From an uncultured Cytophagaceae bacterium (lineage in GTDB: Bacteria; Bacteroidota; Bacteroidia; Cytophagales; Spirosomataceae), in the NCBI GenBank assembly GCA_903960725.1, contig CAJCBY010000383.1, positions 1 through 5,712 on the forward strand: DNA of 5,712 bases, written 5' to 3'. Position 1 is the stretch's first letter; every line of letters starts with the position of its first letter. Shown here in pieces: positions 1 to 5,712 of the stretch. A program made the position numbers and the translations under genes. The notes under the pieces are model-generated. The model ran no database searches, was not told the origin of the DNA, and worked only from the letters and a program-made list of their open reading frames with translations.

Positions 1-2
1 AC

Positions 3-404
3 TTAGATTCCACGAATCAATTAGCGAAGTCGATCTTGTATAATTTGAATCCGCGCGATAACGAATTGTTAGCGACGATGACGGGGAATTTCCAAGATGG
101 AACGATCGTAGGAAAGATGCAATTTGGCTCTGGCTGGTGGTTTATGGACCAAAAAGACGGAATGGAAAAGCAGATCAACGCCTTGTCTAACATGGGGATG
201 TTAAGCCACTTCGTGGGCATGTTAACGGACTCCAGAAGTTTCCTTTCGTTCCCAAGACATGAGTATTTTAGAAGAATCTTGTGTAATTTACTAGGCGAGG
301 ACGTGGAAAATGGCGAATTGCCGGCGGATATTGCTTGGTTAGGCAAACTGGTGCAAGATATCTCGTATAACAACGCGGCAGGATTTTTTAATTTCGAAGA
401 GTAA
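3..404 (+). CDS. uxaC: Glucuronate/hexuronate isomerase UxaC, 3' part only
   Basis: UxaC interconverts D-glucuronate and D-fructuronate (and D-galacturonate and D-tagaturonate), the first cytoplasmic step of hexuronate breakdown. The frame is open from base 3 to the TAA at 402-404, giving the last 133 residues of a family that is usually about 470 residues long, so the 5' end lies outside the window. Seen directly: the stretches [46 protein letters not shown] and RRILCNLLG, which are hallmarks of the UxaC C-terminal region. The TTG at 36 is an internal leucine codon, since the frame continues upstream with family-like sequence ([17 protein letters not shown]). The stop overlaps the kdgK start by one base (TAATG), which suggests translational coupling. 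Identity is close to certain; whether glucuronate or galacturonate is the main substrate cannot be told. Confidence 0.95.
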   Translation, partial: LDSTNQLAKSILYNLNPRDNELLATMTGNFQDGTIVGKMQFGSGWWFMDQKDGMEKQINALSNMGMLSHFVGMLTDSRSFLSFPRHEYFRRILCNLLGEDVENGELPADIAWLGKLVQDISYNNAAGFFNFEE

Positions 405-1414
405 TGAAGAAAGTTATCACTTTTGGGGAAATCATGGGACGTTTAAGCCCCGCGGGCTATGGACGTATTACCCAAGCGCAATCACTGAACATCACCTATG
501 GTGGCGGCGAGGCGAACGTGGCGGGCGGATTAGCCCACATCGGGATCCCGGCGGAACACGTGACTTGTTTCCCAAACAATGAATTAGGTAAAGCAGCCGC
601 CGGCTATTACCGCCAAGTGGGCGTTGATATGTCGCATACAGCCTATAAAGAAGGTCGTTTAGGATTGTATTTTGTGGAGTTTGGGGCAGCGATGCGTCCG
701 AGCAAAGTGACTTATGACCGCACAGATTCAGCTTTCGCGAATCTAAATCCGGCTGATTTTAATTGGAAAGAAATATTTAACGGTGCGGGTTGGTTCCACT
801 GGACGGGCATTACGCCGGCCATTTCGGAAGCCGCAACAGTGGCTTTAACAGCCGCGTTAAAAGAAGCGAAAGCGCAAGGTTTGACCATTTCGGCGGATGT
901 GAATTACCGGAAGAACCTTTGGCAATATGGTAAATCAGTGAAGGAGGTAATGCCTGCTTTAATCGCGCAATGTGATATTATTGTGTGTGGAAAAGGCGAT
1001 GCAGAGGATATCTTGGATATTGTTCCAGATGGCCGTGCAAAAAGTGGCTGGCACGATATCTGCCTTCAGATTAAGGAGCAATTCCCTAACTTGAAGAAGA
1101 TTATAAATACCAAAAGAGGGCAGATTTCAGCCTCTCAAAATACCTTGTCCGCGACCTCCTTCGATGGTTCGAAAGTCCTTAAATCAGATACGGTAGAAAT
1201 CACTCAAATCGTCGATCGCATCGGCGGTGGAGATGCCTTTATGGCTGGATACATTTATGGAAACTTGGTTTATGGCGATGAGGCGAAGTCTTTGGCCTTT
1301 GCTGTAGCAGCCTCTGCGTTAAAGCATACGATCGAAGGGGATATTAATTTATCGAACTTAGACGAGATCGAGACCGTGATGGGCGGGGATATAACAGGAC
1401 GATTAAAAAGATAA
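404..1414 (+). CDS. kdgK: 2-dehydro-3-deoxygluconokinase (KDG kinase), PfkB family
   Basis: This cytoplasmic sugar kinase phosphorylates 2-keto-3-deoxygluconate with ATP to give KDPG, the penultimate step of hexuronate catabolism. The 336 residues match the family length. In order: an N-terminal strand and substrate-pocket segment (TFGEIMGRLSP, residues 6-16), the PfkB signature-1 region GGGEANVAGGLAHIG (33-47), DVNYRKNLW (165-173), typical of KDG kinases, and the C-terminal PfkB signature DRIGGGDAFMAGYIYG (271-286). The catalytic base should be Asp277. The anion-hole motif reads GGGD rather than the commoner GAGD, a small change that should be compatible with activity. The ATG at 404 overlaps the uxaC stop and gives the expected N-terminus. 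There is no clear Shine-Dalgarno sequence. The gene sits directly between the isomerase and the KDPG aldolase, which supports KDG rather than fructose or ribose as substrate. Confidence 0.95.
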   Translation: MKKVITFGEIMGRLSPAGYGRITQAQSLNITYGGGEANVAGGLAHIGIPAEHVTCFPNNELGKAAAGYYRQVGVDMSHTAYKEGRLGLYFVEFGAAMRPSKVTYDRTDSAFANLNPADFNWKEIFNGAGWFHWTGITPAISEAATVALTAALKEAKAQGLTISADVNYRKNLWQYGKSVKEVMPALIAQCDIIVCGKGDAEDILDIVPDGRAKSGWHDICLQIKEQFPNLKKIINTKRGQISASQNTLSATSFDGSKVLKSDTVEITQIVDRIGGGDAFMAGYIYGNLVYGDEAKSLAFAVAASALKHTIEGDINLSNLDEIETVMGGDITGRLKR

Positions 1415-1416
1415 TA

Positions 1417-2079
1417 ATGGCTAGAAATTCAGCAGATGTAGTGTACTCTCGATTAGCGGAAACGCCTATCGTTCCTTTATTTTTCAACGCCGATCAAACG
1501 ATCGCCCAAAACGTGTTGAAAGCCTGCTACGATGGCGGAATTCGCGTATTTGAATTCACTAATCGTGGCGAAGCCGCTCCGGCGATTTTCGCGAAACTAA
1601 TCGACTTTTGTGAGAAAGAATGCCCGGATTTAGTGCTAGGAATAGGTACGATTTACGATGCAAAACAGGCGACTGAATTCATCGAAATGGGCGCTGACTT
1701 TATGTTACAACCGTTCACCACTGCCTCAGTGGGTGAAGTTTGTGCGAAACACAACATCCCTTGGATGCCGGGCACGATGACTTTGACAGAAATTCGCAAC
1801 GCGGAGATTTTAGGCGCGAAATACGTGAAAATTTTTCCAGGTAACGTAGTCGGTCCAGCCTTCATGAAGGCGATTCAGGGACCGATGCCGAAGACCAAAA
1901 TTATGGTAACCGGTGGTGTGGAGCCGAACCGCGAAAGCTTACAATCGTGGTTTGGGGCAGGTGCCGCGGCCGTAGGGATGGGCTCTCAATTATTTCCGGC
2001 TGAGTTAATTCAAAAACAAGACTATACCTCTATATCAAACACGATTGCTAATCTAATCAAAACCTATCACGAACTATAA
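1417..2079 (+). CDS. eda: KDPG aldolase (2-dehydro-3-deoxy-phosphogluconate / 4-hydroxy-2-oxoglutarate aldolase)
   Basis: This class I aldolase cleaves KDPG to pyruvate and glyceraldehyde-3-phosphate and links hexuronate breakdown to central metabolism. The product is 220 residues, slightly longer than the roughly 213 of E. coli Eda, as a single TIM-barrel domain. By alignment with the family, Glu46 and Arg50 in FEFTNRG (44-51) match the catalytic Glu and Arg, GIGT (75-78) and PGTMT (118-122) line the pocket, and Lys138 in YVKIFPGN (136-143) is the Schiff-base lysine. VTGGVEP (164-170) and the GAGAAAVGMGS region (180-190) are the expected phosphate-binding end. All key residues are present. 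The start lies 2 bases after the kdgK stop and the end 1 base before the transporter, in a tight operon. Activity on 4-hydroxy-2-oxoglutarate is possible but cannot be inferred from sequence. Confidence 0.95.
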   Translation: MARNSADVVYSRLAETPIVPLFFNADQTIAQNVLKACYDGGIRVFEFTNRGEAAPAIFAKLIDFCEKECPDLVLGIGTIYDAKQATEFIEMGADFMLQPFTTASVGEVCAKHNIPWMPGTMTLTEIRNAEILGAKYVKIFPGNVVGPAFMKAIQGPMPKTKIMVTGGVEPNRESLQSWFGAGAAAVGMGSQLFPAELIQKQDYTSISNTIANLIKTYHEL

Positions 2080-2080
2080 T

Positions 2081-3364
2081 ATGGAAACAATTGGAAAGTA
2101 CCGCTGGAAAATATGCGCTTTGCTATTTTTCGCGACCACGATTAACTATTTAGACCGTCAGGTTATTGGATTATTAAAACCGGTCTTAGAAAAAGAGTTT
2201 GACTGGTCTGAGACAGATTATTCGAACATTGTCATTGCTTTCCAAGCGGCTTATGCGATTAGTTTATTAGGTTTTGGCGGGATTATTGACCGTATCGGAA
2301 CGAAATTAGGCTATTCCATTTCCATCGTGGTTTGGAGTATTGCAGCGATGATGCATGCTTTAGCGACAGGTACCATGAGCTTTGCGTTTATGCGCGGTTT
2401 ATTAGGTCTAGGCGAGGCAGGAAACTTTCCAGCGGCGATTAAGACCGTGGCTGAATGGTTCCCCAAAAACGAGCGTGCGTTGGCGACAGGAATCTTTAAT
2501 TCGGGAGCAAACATAGGCGCGGTGGCAGCACCGATTTTAGTACCTTGGATTCTAGGCGCCTATGGCTGGGAAATGGCCTTTATTGCGACTGGAGCAATTG
2601 GGTTTATCTGGTTGATTTTTTGGTGGCTCTATTATGAAGTACCTTCTAAGCACCAGTCTTTATCGAAAGCAGAGTTCGACTATATCCACGCGGATATGGA
2701 GGCAAAAGATGACAATGTAACGCCGGTGCGTTGGGCTAAGCTATTTGGATTCAAGCAGACTTGGGCCTTCTTTTTTGGCAAAATGTTTACGGATCCTATC
2801 TGGTGGTTCTTCCTTTTCTGGTTACCCTCGTACTTCTCTGAGCGCTTCCAATTAGACTTGAAAAAGCCTAGTTTAGAATTAATTATCGTCTATACGGCGA
2901 CGACAATAGGCAGTATTGGTGGCGGTTGGTTATCAGGTTATTTGATTAATAAAGGCTGGCCATCTTTCAAGGCGCGCAAGTGGTCGATGTTTAGTTTTGC
3001 CATTGCGGTGGTGCCGATTATGTTAGCGCGTTACTGCGATAATATTTGGCAGGCCGTGGGACTTATTTCTCTGGCGGCTGCGGCTCACCAGGCTTGGAGC
3101 GCGAATATTTACTCGATCGCGACGGATATGTTCCCGAAGAAAGCGGTCAGTTCTGTGATTGGAATCGGGGGTATGGCCGGATCGGTGGGAGGTATTTTCT
3201 TCCCAATGATCGTGGGGGCTTTACTCGATAAATATAAATTACTAGGTAATATCAACGACGGTTACAACATCATCTTCTTGCTTTGTGGAAGTGCCTACAT
3301 GTTAGCTTGGGTGATTATTTACACCTTAGTGCCTACGCTAGAGACAGCGAAGATCGACGACTAG
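2081..3364 (+). CDS. exuT: MFS hexuronate transporter, ExuT-like (anion:cation symporter family)
   Basis: This inner-membrane carrier very likely imports glucuronate and/or galacturonate by proton symport for the catabolic enzymes encoded just upstream. The 427 residues fit a 12-helix MFS protein. Hydrophobic segments lie near 9-30, 47-68, 77-96, 100-120, 136-158, 164-186, 227-250, 266-288, 300-317, 322-345, 356-383 and 394-417, with a polar central loop at about 187-225. Family marks include NYLDRQ (22-27) in helix 1, the motif-A-like loop IIDRIGTKLG (68-77) between helices 2 and 3, and RGLLGLGEAGNFPAA (105-119) in helix 4, the last typical of the ACS (ExuT/GudP/DgoT) group. Assignment to the ACS family is firm; hexuronate specificity rests on operon context. 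The TAG stop is shared as a CTAG palindrome with the convergent gene. Confidence 0.88.
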   Translation: METIGKYRWKICALLFFATTINYLDRQVIGLLKPVLEKEFDWSETDYSNIVIAFQAAYAISLLGFGGIIDRIGTKLGYSISIVVWSIAAMMHALATGTMSFAFMRGLLGLGEAGNFPAAIKTVAEWFPKNERALATGIFNSGANIGAVAAPILVPWILGAYGWEMAFIATGAIGFIWLIFWWLYYEVPSKHQSLSKAEFDYIHADMEAKDDNVTPVRWAKLFGFKQTWAFFFGKMFTDPIWWFFLFWLPSYFSERFQLDLKKPSLELIIVYTATTIGSIGGGWLSGYLINKGWPSFKARKWSMFSFAIAVVPIMLARYCDNIWQAVGLISLAAAAHQAWSANIYSIATDMFPKKAVSSVIGIGGMAGSVGGIFFPMIVGALLDKYKLLGNINDGYNIIFLLCGSAYMLAWVIIYTLVPTLETAKIDD

Positions 3365-3945
3365 TCCTTCTTTTTAAAGACTAGATTCTTAGTTAGTTCA
3401 TTTAATTGGGTGATTTTCTGCTGAAAGTCACCCTTTAATGTTTTACGGGCAGCCTCTAATTGATCGAGGGAGGTTTGGATATCTTCAGGGATGACGTCTT
3501 CGAGGAAGGCTCTGATTCTTTTTGCCAAAGTAGGCGATTTCCCATTCGTGGAAATCGCAATCTTTAGATCCCCTTTTTGGACGATAGATCCTAAATAGAA
3601 ATCACACAAAGGTGGTGTATCCGCGACGTTGCAGAGTAAATGTTGGGCAGCGGCTAATGCTTTTATCTCCGCGTGTAAAGTGGGCGAATCCGTCGCGCAG
3701 ATAATTAAATCTAATCCTATTAAATCGGATGCTTGAAAGCCGCGCTCGATGATACGAACTTGGGGAAAATCTTGTAAATATTCCAGCGTTTCCGGGCGAA
3801 AATAAGGAGCGACTAAGGTCAATTTAGCCTCCGGCGAATTGCGTAAAATGGCTGAAGCCTTTTCTAGGGCAACGTTCCCTCCTCCCACGACCAAGGTCTG
3901 GATTTGATCCATTTTTACGAAGATGGGAAACATCGTGTTAGGCAT
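3361..3945 (-). CDS. Precorrin-2 dehydrogenase / sirohydrochlorin ferrochelatase-like protein (siroheme synthesis, CysG N-terminal type)
   Basis: The family uses NAD to oxidise precorrin-2 to sirohydrochlorin and can insert iron to give siroheme, the cofactor of sulfite and nitrite reductases. The 194 residues match the CysG N-terminal module or Met8p alone; the SUMT methyltransferase domain of full CysG is absent, so another gene must make precorrin-2. Seen: FPIFVKM (6-12), the Rossmann loop VVGGGNVALEKA (19-30), ICATDSPTLH (82-91), CNVADTPPLCDF (105-116) with Asp109 at the position of the family's catalytic Asp, and ISTNGKSPTLAKRIR (131-145), followed by a helical tail. The ATG at 3945 overlaps the rlmN end by 8 bases; Met5 at 3933 is an alternative start that would remove the overlap and still keep FPIFVK. 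Whether ferrochelatase activity is present cannot be told from sequence. No sulfite reductase gene is visible nearby. Confidence 0.88.
   Translation of the reverse strand: MPNTMFPIFVKMDQIQTLVVGGGNVALEKASAILRNSPEAKLTLVAPYFRPETLEYLQDFPQVRIIERGFQASDLIGLDLIICATDSPTLHAEIKALAAAQHLLCNVADTPPLCDFYLGSIVQKGDLKIAISTNGKSPTLAKRIRAFLEDVIPEDIQTSLDQLEAARKTLKGDFQQKITQLNELTKNLVFKKKD
3408..3444 (+). terminator. Probable intrinsic terminator of the hexuronate operon
   Basis: Arms GGGTGATTTTC (3408-3418) and GAAAGTCACCC (3423-3433) pair over 11 positions around a TGCT loop, with one G-U wobble (3414 with 3427). They are followed by TTTAATGTTTT (3434-3444), which has 8 T in 11. It starts 43 bases after the transporter stop, a sensible place to end the plus-strand transcript. 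In minus-strand RNA the wobble becomes a C-A mismatch and the 3' flank is less U-rich, so the plus strand is favoured. It overlaps codons 172-179 of the opposing siroheme gene, so it could also be a chance product of coding sequence. The T-tract is interrupted, which lowers confidence. Confidence 0.5.
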
Positions 3946-4993
3946 CTACAACGGGGGCTTTTTTGCCGGCAAGTTGGCCACAAGCCGCGTCAATATCACG
4001 TCCGCGGGAGCGGCGAATATTTACGATCATTCGTTTGCTTTCGAGGAAGGCTGAGAACTTCGCAATCGCATCTGCCTCCGCATTCACGAAAGAAGATTGA
4101 GCAATCGGATTGTATTCGATGAGGTTGATTTTGCACGGGATGCCTTTGGCAAACTCATACAATTCGCGGGCATCTTCGATGGTGTCGTTGAACTTATTGA
4201 AGACGATGTATTCGAGCGTGATTTCGTTGCCCGTTTTGTCGAAGAAATACAATAGAGCCGTCTTTAGGACGTCCAAGGTATTGCTTTCGTTAATGGGCAT
4301 AATCTGGTTCCGCTTCGTATCGTTCGCGGCGTGCAGGGAAAGGGCCAGATTGAACTTGACCTGATCGTCACCTAGCTTTTGGATCATCTTAGCGATACCC
4401 GCCGTGGACACCGTAATGCGGCGCGGCGACATTCCTAAGCCGTCTGGCGAGGTAATCTGCTCGATTGATTTTAAGACGTTCGCATAGTTCAAAAGTGGTT
4501 CACCCATCCCCATGTAGACGATGTTCGTCAGGGCTTGACCGTATTTTTCCTGTGCCTGATCGCGAATCAACACGACCTGATCGTAGATCTCGAACGACTC
4601 AAGATTACGCTTGCGGTCCATATAACCCGTGGCACAAAAGCTACACGTTAAGGAGCATCCCACTTGGGAGGAAACGCATGCCGTTACGCGCTCACGAGTG
4701 GGAATTAATACCCCCTCTATGAGGTTTTTATCATGTAATTGAAAGCTGGATTTGATCGTTCTATCAGAGCTGATCTGCGCCTCCGCAGTCGTCACAATCT
4801 GCAAAGAGAATTTCTCCGAAAGCCATTCACGCGTCGTCTTAGGGACATTCCCCATCGCGTCGAAACTGCGGGCAGCTTTCTTCCAAATCCACTCGTATAC
4901 CTGCTTCGCCCGGAACGCGGGTTCTCCGGCTGCGAGCATCTCTGCCTTCAGCTGGTCAAAACTTAAATTCCGTATGGCAATTTTCTTGTCCAA
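3938..4993 (-). CDS. rlmN: 23S rRNA (adenine(2503)-C(2))-methyltransferase RlmN
   Basis: This radical-SAM enzyme methylates C2 of A2503 in 23S rRNA; the E. coli enzyme also acts on A37 of some tRNAs. The 351 residues are in the family range. The N-terminal domain (about 1-100) includes FRAKQVYEWIWKKA (27-40). The radical-SAM cluster motif CSLTCSFC gives Cys113, Cys117 and Cys120. Cys106 (ACVSSQ) and Cys338 (DAACGQL) match the two catalytic cysteines known from E. coli RlmN (C118 and C355). MGMGEPLLN (161-169) is the SAM-contacting segment. RRSRGRDIDAACGQLA (327-342) favours RlmN over the C8-methylating resistance enzyme Cfr. No ATG opens the frame at the right place: TTG at 4993-4991 gives the family-typical N-terminus, the next in-frame ATG is codon 19, and an in-frame TGA lies upstream at 5014-5012. 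The start is 2 bases after the yqeY stop. Confidence 0.95.
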   Translation of the reverse strand: MDKKIAIRNLSFDQLKAEMLAAGEPAFRAKQVYEWIWKKAARSFDAMGNVPKTTREWLSEKFSLQIVTTAEAQISSDRTIKSSFQLHDKNLIEGVLIPTRERVTACVSSQVGCSLTCSFCATGYMDRKRNLESFEIYDQVVLIRDQAQEKYGQALTNIVYMGMGEPLLNYANVLKSIEQITSPDGLGMSPRRITVSTAGIAKMIQKLGDDQVKFNLALSLHAANDTKRNQIMPINESNTLDVLKTALLYFFDKTGNEITLEYIVFNKFNDTIEDARELYEFAKGIPCKINLIEYNPIAQSSFVNAEADAIAKFSAFLESKRMIVNIRRSRGRDIDAACGQLAGKKAPVVDA

Positions 4994-4995
4994 TC

Positions 4996-5448
4996 TTATT
5001 TCTTTAATAGCTCACTTACTTTTGCAGAGATGGCTTTACCGTCTGCTAATCCAGCTAATTGCTTAGAAGCTGCGCCCATTACTTTTCCCATATCCGCTGG
5101 GCTAGTTGCGCCTACTGAAGCGATTATTTCGGTGATTTTAGCGGTTAATTCTGCGTCGGACAATTGCTTAGGCAAGAATTCTTCGATGATGGCTAATTCC
5201 GCTTGCTCTTTTTCGGCAAGGTCTGGGCGGTTTTGTGCTACGTATACTTCTAATGAATCACGGCGTTGTTTTGCTGCCTTCATTAAGATTTTCATCTCCG
5301 CGTCTGCGCTTAAACCGTCTGCGCTAGACCCTGATGTTTCTTCCAAAAGAATCATGGATTTGATCGCACGTAAAGCACGTAAACGGTCTGCGTCTTTCGC
5401 ACGCATGGCATCTTTGATACCATTTTCGATAGTTAATTTTAACGACAT
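4996..5448 (-). CDS. yqeY: GatB/YqeY-domain protein
   Basis: The protein belongs to the small, soluble, all-helical YqeY family, which resembles the tail domain of the GatB subunit of tRNA-dependent amidotransferase. Its exact role is unsettled; a tRNA-related function is inferred from that similarity. The 150 residues equal the usual family length. Seen: an N-terminal helical half with IKDAMRAKDADRLRALRAIKS (11-31), a middle helix with AAKQRRDSLEVY (58-69), the family segment IIEEFLPKQLSDAEL (86-100), and the C-terminal repeat-like domain with DMGKVMGAASKQLAGLADGKAIS (118-140). The ATG at 5448 is the natural start and gives the common MSL-K N-terminus. It follows the GH3-family gene by 12 bases and precedes rlmN by 2, so co-transcription is likely. 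No Shine-Dalgarno sequence is visible upstream. Confidence 0.93.
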   Translation of the reverse strand: MSLKLTIENGIKDAMRAKDADRLRALRAIKSMILLEETSGSSADGLSADAEMKILMKAAKQRRDSLEVYVAQNRPDLAEKEQAELAIIEEFLPKQLSDAELTAKITEIIASVGATSPADMGKVMGAASKQLAGLADGKAISAKVSELLKK

Positions 5449-5460
5449 AGCTTGTTTTGA

Positions 5461-5712
5461 TTAAAAATGAGCCTTGACTCCTTCTAAAAATTCCCGGTGG
5501 TTACTTAACCTCGGAACTTTATGCTGGCCGCCTAATTTCCCTCGTTCCCGCATCCAGTTGTGGAAAGTTCCGGCTGGGGCGATATGGACCAAAGGAGGGC
5601 CAAGCACTAAATCATAAGACCTCTTCGCATCGTAATCCGAGTTTTGCTCGCGGAGCGTTTGGTCTAAAATCTGTGCAAAGGTACGAAAATCTTTTGGGGC
5701 TTTTGAAAATTC
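5461..5712 (-). CDS. GH3 auxin-responsive-promoter family protein, C-terminal part only
   Basis: The frame is open from the window edge to the TAA at 5463-5461 and encodes the last 83 residues; the start lies beyond 5712. Seen: FSKAPKDFRTFAQILDQTL, then LREQNSDYDAKRS, and a terminal block with HNWMRERGKLGGQHKVPRLS followed by NHREFLEG. LGGQ-K-PRLSN is the conserved end of bacterial GH3-family proteins, which are usually about 500 residues. Plant GH3 enzymes adenylate acyl acids such as jasmonate or indole acetate and join them to amino acids. Bacterial members share the acyl-adenylate-forming fold but their substrates are largely unknown, so no reaction is assigned. Twelve bases separate it from yqeY. 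Identification rests on motif memory over a short fragment, and the catalytic N-terminal part cannot be inspected here. Confidence 0.82.
   Translation of the reverse strand, partial: EFSKAPKDFRTFAQILDQTLREQNSDYDAKRSYDLVLGPPLVHIAPAGTFHNWMRERGKLGGQHKVPRLSNHREFLEGVKAHF

Noticed and set aside
36..38. TTG as start of the first plus-strand gene
   Set aside because: The frame continues to the window edge with UxaC-like residues, so the gene is truncated by the window rather than starting here.
17..373. 118-codon open frame on the minus strand
   Set aside because: It lies opposite the strongly conserved UxaC coding sequence, shows no recognisable motif, and is a shadow frame.
941..952. AAGGAGGT followed by ATG inside kdgK
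   Set aside because: Only 1 base separates the Shine-Dalgarno-like sequence from the ATG, which is too close; the ATG is in frame with kdgK and would yield a protein lacking the substrate site. It is probably just Lys-Glu-Val codons.
1896..1903. TAATTTTG on the minus strand within eda, matching the TAnnTTTG promoter element
   Set aside because: It is antisense in the middle of a conserved gene with no gene downstream on that strand; it shows how easily this short motif arises by chance.
3186..3205. TGGGAGG ... CTTCCCA hairpin in the transporter gene
   Set aside because: About 7 pairs with no T-tract on either strand; it encodes a Gly-Gly helix segment and looks like coding coincidence.
3361..3384. 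Inverted repeat CTAGTC ... GACTAG at the convergent junction, as a bidirectional terminator
   Set aside because: Only 6 AT-rich pairs with a 12-base loop and competing pairings; the hairpin at 3408-3433 is far stronger.
3938..4993. The radical-SAM methyltransferase as a Cfr-type antibiotic-resistance enzyme
   Set aside because: The C-terminal RSRGRDIDAACGQL segment, length and housekeeping neighbours fit RlmN; nothing suggests horizontal transfer.
3904..5066. Several plus-strand open frames of 72-104 codons opposite rlmN and the siroheme gene
   Set aside because: They overlap unmistakable RlmN coding sequence, are rich in Arg/Ser and Pro, overlap one another, and match nothing I know.
5030..5464. 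144-codon open frame on the plus strand opposite yqeY
   Set aside because: It is nearly as long as yqeY, but yqeY has clear family motifs while this frame gives low-complexity Ser/Ala/Ile-rich sequence with no domain; it follows from yqeY codon choice.

Overview
The window looks like ordinary chromosome from a member of the Bacteroidota, most likely a cytophagian-type bacterium. The evidence is protein flavour (the KdgK, KDPG aldolase and hexuronate transporter set, a stand-alone precorrin-2 dehydrogenase, a bacterial GH3-family protein), very compact spacing, and the absence of clear Shine-Dalgarno sequences before the visible starts. The genus is not determined. Coding density is close to 100%; the longest non-coding gap is 12 bases. 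I see no mobile element, CRISPR array, tRNA or rRNA.

Left half, plus strand (1-3364): the 3' end of uxaC (hexuronate isomerase), then kdgK, eda (KDPG aldolase) and an ExuT-like MFS transporter. The junctions are a 1-base overlap, a 2-base gap and a 1-base gap, so this is almost certainly one operon. The cassette imports a hexuronate, isomerises it, phosphorylates 2-keto-3-deoxygluconate (KDG), and splits KDPG into pyruvate and glyceraldehyde-3-phosphate. The reductase and dehydratase steps between UxaC and KdgK are not in the window and may lie upstream.

Right half, minus strand (5712-3361), in transcription order: the 3' end of a GH3-family protein gene, yqeY (GatB/YqeY-domain protein), rlmN (23S rRNA A2503 C2-methyltransferase, apparently with a TTG start), and a CysG-N/Met8p-like precorrin-2 dehydrogenase / ferrochelatase. 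Gaps are 12 and 2 bases, then an 8-base overlap, so this too reads as one transcription unit of housekeeping genes with no obvious shared pathway.

The two units converge and share one palindromic CTAG (3361-3364) that supplies both TAG stops. A strong hairpin with a T-rich tail, best formed in plus-strand RNA, lies 43 bases past the transporter stop, inside the opposing gene. It is the probable terminator of the hexuronate operon. I found no evidence of an undescribed system; the more interesting points concern gene-boundary architecture.
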